NCBI RefSeq assembly: GCF_016653635.2
Contig: NZ_CP067420.1
Span: 179,501-243,500 of the forward strand
Length of the DNA stretch: 64,000 bases
Source: Skermanella sp. TT6
GTDB taxonomy: Bacteria > Pseudomonadota > Alphaproteobacteria > Azospirillales > Azospirillaceae
Direction of reading: 5' to 3'
This document shows, piece by piece, positions 60,097-64,000 of the stretch. The notes below the pieces were generated by a model that worked only from the letters and a program-made list of their open reading frames with translations, was not told the DNA's origin and ran no database searches. The first letter of the stretch is position 1; each line of letters begins with the position of its first letter. The position numbers and the translations under genes are program-made.

Positions 60097-60113
60097 GTGT
60101 CACAAATTGACAC
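60097..60113 (+). promoter_or_regulatory. 17-bp motif, copy 6, upstream of the double-RHH gene
   Basis: GTGTCACAAATTGACAC: a perfect inverted repeat GTGTCA-N5-TGACAC, the symmetric form of the other five copies. It lies 16 bp before the ATG at 60130, just past the end of trbI. A likely autoregulation site. Confidence 0.7.
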
Positions 60114-60129
60114 TGGCAAGGCTGGCGAC

Positions 60130-60465
60130 ATGGTCGATCGGGAAGGTTTTACGAGCGTTTCATTCACCTCCGTCCCGCCAAGGGGCTTCGACCAGCTCAA
60201 AGACATCGCACGCGCCCAGGGGATATTCCCCCGCGACCTTTTCAGCCAGGCGATCCGGCAACTGCTGGAGGACCGGAAAGCCGGGACGATGATCGATTAT
60301 CCGGCATCCCGCAAAGGAGGTGTCCGGCGGTCACTGTGGCTGGAGGACGACCTTGTCGAGCAGATGAACGAAGCGGCAACGGCGGACAACGTCAGCAAAA
60401 CGGTGCTGTTCCTGACTGCGCTGAAGCGCTACGCGGAACGGGAGGGCATCGATGTCGAGGTGTAG
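60130..60465 (+). CDS. Double ribbon-helix-helix regulator (VirC2-like), 111 aa
   Basis: Two RHH units in tandem: FTSVPPRGFDQLKDIARAQG, IFPRDLFSQAIRQLLEDRKA, and RRSLWLEDDLVEQMNEAATA, DNVSKTVLFLTALKRYAERE. The start is the ATG at 60130; a longer frame from 60046 would run through the palindrome and the trbI end. It is a natural candidate to bind the six 17-bp motifs and so control the trb operon and itself. VirC2 of Ti plasmids, with two RHH units, binds near the T-DNA border, so oriT binding is the alternative. A relative is coded at 26709-27035. Confidence 0.7.
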   Translation: MVDREGFTSVSFTSVPPRGFDQLKDIARAQGIFPRDLFSQAIRQLLEDRKAGTMIDYPASRKGGVRRSLWLEDDLVEQMNEAATADNVSKTVLFLTALKRYAEREGIDVEV

Positions 60466-60590
60466 CGTGATCCCGCCGGCCGGCACGGCGGCGCCACTCT
60501 GCGCCTGTGCCCAGCCGGGGCAGGTCCGTCCGGTGGCGGCTCATCCAGCCCGGCAGTTCCGCTGACCCGTCCAGCGGCAGGGCCCGATCC

Positions 60591-61163
60591 GTGACACCTC
60601 CCGGGAGCTCTGTTCCGCCACCCGGGTCCTGCGGCGGATCCAGAGCCTCACAGGCCCGGTCGATCGCTTCGAAGCTGGTTCCTCATACGGTTCTGCTGCT
60701 GATCCTGGGCGTGGTTCTCGCTGCGCCGAAGGTCACGCTGTTCACCTGGAACGGCACGCCGTCGATGCCGGAAGGTTTATATCTCCGCGCTGTTTGGGAA
60801 AAGCCGGCGGTTGGGAAGATAATCGCCTTCACCGCCCCTCCTGCCGTGGTGGACTATGCCCGGCGCCGCGGCCATGCCGGCGGCCTGCCGTTGCTGATCA
60901 AGCCGCTGGCGGCCGGTCCCGGCGACCACGTCTGCGCGACCGATCACCTCGCCATCAACGGACGTCGGGTCGCTCCGGTTCTGGAGGCCGGGCCGGACGG
61001 CGTGCCGCTGCCCCGCTGGAGCGGCTGCCGGACGCTGGAGCCCGGCGAGTGGCTCACTTACACGTCCCGGCTGCCCAACAGCCTGGACGGCCGCTACTAC
61101 GGTCCGGTCCGCGAGACCGACATCGTCGGGGTGTTCCGCCCGGTGTGGGTTTCGGCCGAGTGA
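60591..61163 (+). CDS. traF: TraF-type signal peptidase (S26), pilin maturation
   Basis: About 190 aa from a GTG at 60591 (the frame extends upstream without a better start). One membrane helix (LVPHTVLLLILGVVLAAPKV) is followed by the catalytic Ser in FTWNGTPSMPEGLYLRAVW and Lys in LLIKPLAAGPGDHVCA, as in S26C TraF. In RP4 TraF cyclises the TrbC pilin. The ending RYYGPVRETDIVGVFRPVW is typical. 60466-60590 has no gene. Confidence 0.88.
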   Translation: MTPPGSSVPPPGSCGGSRASQARSIASKLVPHTVLLLILGVVLAAPKVTLFTWNGTPSMPEGLYLRAVWEKPAVGKIIAFTAPPAVVDYARRRGHAGGLPLLIKPLAAGPGDHVCATDHLAINGRRVAPVLEAGPDGVPLPRWSGCRTLEPGEWLTYTSRLPNSLDGRYYGPVRETDIVGVFRPVWVSAE

Positions 61164-61173
61164 GGCGGGCGGC

Positions 61174-61692
61174 TCACTCGGCCGCCTTCGCCGGCGCGCC
61201 CCGGCTCGCGTCGACCAGGCCGCGGGCCTCGTCGGCCAGGACGCCCAGGGACACCAGTTCGAAGTCCTCGGGAAAGAAGCTCATCAGCGCGGTGTACTTG
61301 GCACAGTGGTCAGCCACGCTCGCGGAGCGCTCGGCAAGCAGCGCGTCGATCGCGCGGCAGCGTCGGTCGGCGACCGCCTCCCACTCGGGCGGACGCTCGC
61401 CGAAGTCGATCACGTCGAGCGCCGCGGTCCAGCGCCGGTACTCGGCGATCAGCTCAAGCATTCGGGATGACACAGGCGCCGTCACGTTGGGAGCCGCGCG
61501 CAACGCCGGATCGATCGGTTCGCAACGCACGATCCCGTACGCGTCGGACTCGACGCGGAGCGTGCCGATGCGCCGGCCGGAACCGCCCGCGGCGGCGATC
61601 TCGCGGGCGGCATCGCCGATCGAGACGTGCGCGGTGCACCGCGGGGCGGGGCCGCCCGCGAAAAGATTGACGTAGGAGACGATCCTGGTCAT
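61174..61692 (-). CDS. Hypothetical protein, 172 aa
   Basis: The ATG at 61692 follows GAGGG. The N-terminal part is RIVSYVNLFAGGPAPRCTAH, VSIGDAAREIAAAGGSGRRI, GTLRVESDAYGIVRCEPIDP; the rest is helical (RMLELIAEYRRWTAALDVID, LLAERSASVADHCAKYTALM). Not recognised. It converges with traF. Confidence 0.65.
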   Translation of the reverse strand: MTRIVSYVNLFAGGPAPRCTAHVSIGDAAREIAAAGGSGRRIGTLRVESDAYGIVRCEPIDPALRAAPNVTAPVSSRMLELIAEYRRWTAALDVIDFGERPPEWEAVADRRCRAIDALLAERSASVADHCAKYTALMSFFPEDFELVSLGVLADEARGLVDASRGAPAKAAE

Positions 61693-62246
61693 TGCGAACC
61701 CTCAGGCGGCAGCGAAGCGCGGCCTTCGTGATGTTCCGTCAAATTCGATACTGCGGCTGCCGACCGACCGCTTCAAGGTTCTGCCAAGGACTCATAGGTA
61801 TAGGGACGCTCACGATCTAACGGACGAACGGGGGCATGCCGGACGATCGGTGGTCACGCCGCCGATCGCTCACCTGGTTATTCAGCGAGATTGTAGCAAG
61901 GTTTTCGTTGCTGTCGGGAAGTCGGGGGCGAGGGTTTTGGTCTTGATGAATAATCTGTCGGAGCCGTCGCCGTAATAAAATCAAAGCGGGCACGGGGTTC
62001 GATGAGCCGGCTCGGGAGGTCGGCACACCGCCCAAGAGTCTGATGCGGATGCCTGGAGCCGCGCGGCAACCTCCAGGCCGGAAGCCTTCTCCCGATCATC
62101 GCGTATCCCACAGGCACGGGAAAGTGGCGGCTCGAGTTCCGGAGTCGGTCACCTTCGGCTCCGGCGTCCGGTCCGGCTTGGCGCAGACAGGGACCGGGGC
62201 TTTCCGGCTCCTCGGCCGCTCCCGCGCGTCTCAGGCACGAACGTTT
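61693..62246. other. 554 bp without a supported gene
   Basis: An AT-richer patch at 61850-61990 (GAATAATCTGTCGG, CGTAATAAAATC) may hold the promoter of the minus-strand gene at 61692. No repeats stood out. Confidence 0.4.
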
Positions 62247-63281
62247 CTAAGGTCGCGGGTCGGGATCGGGCTCCTTGGGTTCCCGCCAGGGCGCCGCGGG
62301 CGGACGCCGGCGTCCGCACCGGCTCCTGCGGACCTCCGTCAGGCGCCAGGGCGCACCCGGCGCCGTGGTGGAAACGACCGCGTCGGTCAGGTCAGCCCCG
62401 GCGCACGCCGGCGGACCGTCCGGTGTCAGGCCGATCAGCCGTTCCAGTTCGCCGGCTGCCCGCCCCGGGCCCCGGGCATGGATGGACATGATGCAGGGAG
62501 GTCGTCGGTGCGCGGCGCGGTCGATCAGCCAGGACTGCGTCACGATCGTCGGGGCCGGGAAGACGAGGCGGTCCGGGCGCAGACGGCCGGCGAGCGCCTC
62601 GATGCCGGCGCGGCACACCGCGCCGCCCGCCGGAGCGGCGATCGCGACCAGCCCCGGCATCCCGGTGTGAAACCGTTCGTGTCCCTGGACGTGAAGAACC
62701 CGCTGCCCGTGGGTTGCCGCCTCGGCGAGAAGCGTCTCGACGATCTGCCGTCGGGCCAGTTCGACGTGCGCCGCGACCACGAGGTTCGCGCCGTTGCGCA
62801 CCAGCTCGCGAAGTTGCCCGGCGTCCGCACCGTCCAGCAGGCCGGCCGCCACCCAGCCGTCCAGCCGGGGAGCCGCCATTCTGGCGACGCTGATCGCGGG
62901 TGCCACGATACCGTCGGACGGCAATGCTGTCACCGCGAGATCCGCCTCCGGGTCCTCGATCACGATCGGCCGCCGGTCGCCGGGCCGGCGACCGAGACGG
63001 TGGGCCAGGCCGCCGACGAGGCAGTCGACCTCGCGGCGCGTCAAGCCGGCTGGCCGAAGCGTGCGGCCATCGATCCGTTCGACCAGAAGCCTGCCGTCAT
63101 GATCGACCGTGGCGGCCGCCACCGCCGGGTCGGCGAGATACCCGGCGATGAGGCATCCCATCGCGTCCAGCGGAATGCGGATCCTGGTCCGGGACAGGCC
63201 GCCGCGATCCCCAAGGAATACGACCTTGATGATCCACCTCCCTCCGGTTCCCCGCCGACGCCCAAAATCGTGAATGAGCAT
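62247..63281 (-). CDS. TrbB/VirB11-like pseudo-ATPase lacking Walker A
   Basis: About 344 aa. It follows TrbB from domain to domain: ARRQIVETLLAEA, RVLHVQGHERF, LRPDRLVFPAP (TrbB LRPDRIVIGEV), HRRPPCIMSIHARGPGRAAG (TrbB GHPGGLGSIHADSAAEIF), ELERLIG, WRLTEV. At the P-loop place it reads NLVVAAHVELARRQIV where TrbB has NIIVGGSTGSGKTTLL, so Gly-Lys-Thr is gone and the Glu of the Walker B-type GEVREG is absent. It cannot be expected to hydrolyse ATP. The start is uncertain (ATG 63281, GTG 63305). It may be a regulatory or structural partner, or a decayed paralogue. Confidence 0.65.
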   Translation of the reverse strand: MLIHDFGRRRGTGGRWIIKVVFLGDRGGLSRTRIRIPLDAMGCLIAGYLADPAVAAATVDHDGRLLVERIDGRTLRPAGLTRREVDCLVGGLAHRLGRRPGDRRPIVIEDPEADLAVTALPSDGIVAPAISVARMAAPRLDGWVAAGLLDGADAGQLRELVRNGANLVVAAHVELARRQIVETLLAEAATHGQRVLHVQGHERFHTGMPGLVAIAAPAGGAVCRAGIEALAGRLRPDRLVFPAPTIVTQSWLIDRAAHRRPPCIMSIHARGPGRAAGELERLIGLTPDGPPACAGADLTDAVVSTTAPGAPWRLTEVRRSRCGRRRPPAAPWREPKEPDPDPRP

Positions 63282-63385
63282 AGTCGACACTCGGAAACGC
63301 GGCACCTGGAAGAACAGTAAGTGAACCTACGATCGTATTCTTATGGAGCTTCGCTCAATGAAAGATCGGTCATCCTTGAATCATC

Positions 63386-63403
63386 ATGATAGGACGCTAT
63401 CAT
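63386..63403. promoter_or_regulatory. Inverted repeat in the AT-rich leader of the pseudo-ATPase gene
   Basis: ATGATAG-GACG-CTATCAT, a perfect 7-bp inverted repeat with a 4-bp spacer, about 100 bp upstream of the pseudo-ATPase start. The region 63306-63490 is clearly AT-rich and probably carries the promoter. Confidence 0.6.
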
Positions 63404-63539
63404 AATCATGGAGGTTCAGTAAGTTTTACCTGAATTTTATTCCATATTGCAGCGAGCAACTTGTTTAAATTCTATGTCTGTTTTTCAGGGAAGGGGCGGG
63501 CGTCGTCCCGCCCGCTCCGTGCTCCGTTCAGCCGGCCCG

Positions 63540-63806
63540 TCACCGCCGGCCTGGACGTTCCGGCGCCGAGGTCGAGTCCCGACGCCGCTCGGCCGCCCAG
63601 TGGTCGAGATCGTCGACGGCATAGACGACGCGGCGGCCGAATTTGGCATAGGCCGGGCCACCGCCCCGGACACGCAGCTTCTCCAGCGTGCGCGGACTGA
63701 GGCCCAGGTACCCGGCGGCCTGGGCGGTGGGCATGAAGCGACGGCCGCCTTCCGCCGGGATGGCCCGGGCCGGCACGCTCCGGTGCGTCATATCGGATGT
63801 GGGCAT
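63540..63806 (-). CDS. AlpA/excisionase-like helix-turn-helix protein, 88 aa
   Basis: The ATG at 63806 follows GGGGAG. The body RRFMPTAQAAGYLGLSPRTL, EKLRVRGGGPAYAKFGRRVV, YAVDDLDHWAAERRR is the MerR-like winged helix of the HTH_17/AlpA group. Such genes lie beside replication or integration genes of plasmids and integrative elements. It ends before the AT-rich region. Role as regulator or excisionase-like factor cannot be decided. Confidence 0.85.
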   Translation of the reverse strand: MPTSDMTHRSVPARAIPAEGGRRFMPTAQAAGYLGLSPRTLEKLRVRGGGPAYAKFGRRVVYAVDDLDHWAAERRRDSTSAPERPGRR

Positions 63807-63947
63807 GGTTTGTCTCCCCGAGGGTTGCCGGTCGGTGGCGGGCGGAGAGCCGCCACCCCGAGGGTAGCCTCGCGGATCGGGACGGGCGGCGGGAGAGTCG
63901 AACGGCACTGCCCTGCCGATTGACCGGCCAGCGTGCCGAAACCCGCT

Positions 63948-64000
63948 CTACGCCTTGGCTTTCAGTGGCCTGAGCAGCGTCCGGTAAGCGCCGCGCATCA
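63948..64000 (-). CDS. C-terminal end of a gene entering from the right
   Basis: The minus-strand frame reads MRGAYRTLLRPLKAKA and then TAG at 63948-63950. Only 16 codons lie in the window. The ending is basic and looks natural, but the product cannot be named. Confidence 0.35.
   Translation of the reverse strand, partial: MRGAYRTLLRPLKAKA

Noticed and set aside
60046-60129. N-terminal extension of the double-RHH protein
   Set aside because: It would run through the palindromic site and the end of trbI, and adds no recognisable domain.
62043-63320. A 425-codon plus-strand frame
   Set aside because: Shadow of the TrbB-like gene. No ribosome binding site and a random-like composition.
1-64000. 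tRNA, rRNA or riboswitch genes
   Set aside because: No cloverleaf, rRNA core or known riboswitch pattern was recognised by eye; a covariance-model scan would be needed to exclude them.

Overview
The window looks like accessory DNA from a high-GC alphaproteobacterium, most likely a Rhodospirillales/Azospirillum-type organism, probably carried on a large plasmid, chromid or integrative element. The grounds are the very high GC with GC-rich third codon positions, an HWE-type sensor kinase, a complete IncP/Ti-type trb conjugation operon, and many decayed insertion sequences. This is inference from gene content; no rRNA or tRNA gene was found to fix the taxon.

1-11.4 kb is an RNA-repair island, mostly on the minus strand. 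It holds hen1-pnkp (3'-terminal ribose methylation plus end-healing and ligation), a 131-aa unknown, a divergent FtsZ/tubulin-fold protein without a GTP-binding loop, rtcB-prfH (RNA ligase plus damaged-ribosome release factor), an unknown ORF, and the 5' part of a TM0106-type RecB-like nuclease that runs off the left edge. A small plus-strand protein with an L7/L12-like motif lies next to rtcB. Two independent RNA-repair systems therefore sit within 10 kb.

11.4-25.5 kb is sparse accessory DNA: small unknown proteins, a 5'-nucleotidase, a pair of paralogous ORFs that share flanking repeats, a DUF6745 protein with its small partner, a DnaQ-like exonuclease and a GIY-YIG-type protein. Several genes are frameshifted or cut by IS fragments. 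25.5-29.9 kb is a pile of decayed insertion sequences: an IS6 element, an IS5 transposase interrupted by an ISL3 element with 46-bp inverted repeats, and an IS3 tail.

30-37.3 kb holds minus-strand plasmid-type genes: a winged-helix replication-like protein, cysteine-rich small proteins, a ParA/TraL-like ATPase with a membrane partner, and a short RHH regulator facing four phased AGCATCT repeats. 37.2-44.0 kb is a module with an IS-scarred CoiA-like nuclease and a response regulator - CHASE/GAF/HWE kinase - response regulator operon, flanked by direct copies of one plasmid segment. A Phd/PIN toxin-antitoxin pair (toxin frameshifted) follows.

45.4-63.9 kb is a conjugation module: relaxase, TraG/VirD4 coupling protein, RHH protein, trbB-C-D-E-J-K-L-F-G-I in canonical order, a double-RHH regulator and a TraF-type peptidase. 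Two things stand out. TrbJ is fused to a secreted parallel beta-helix domain, giving a 639-aa protein where about 250 aa is usual. A 17-bp operator-like motif recurs six times and sits directly upstream of the double-RHH gene, suggesting one regulon. Downstream, a TrbB/VirB11 paralogue has lost its Walker A motif, and an AlpA-like regulator closes the window.
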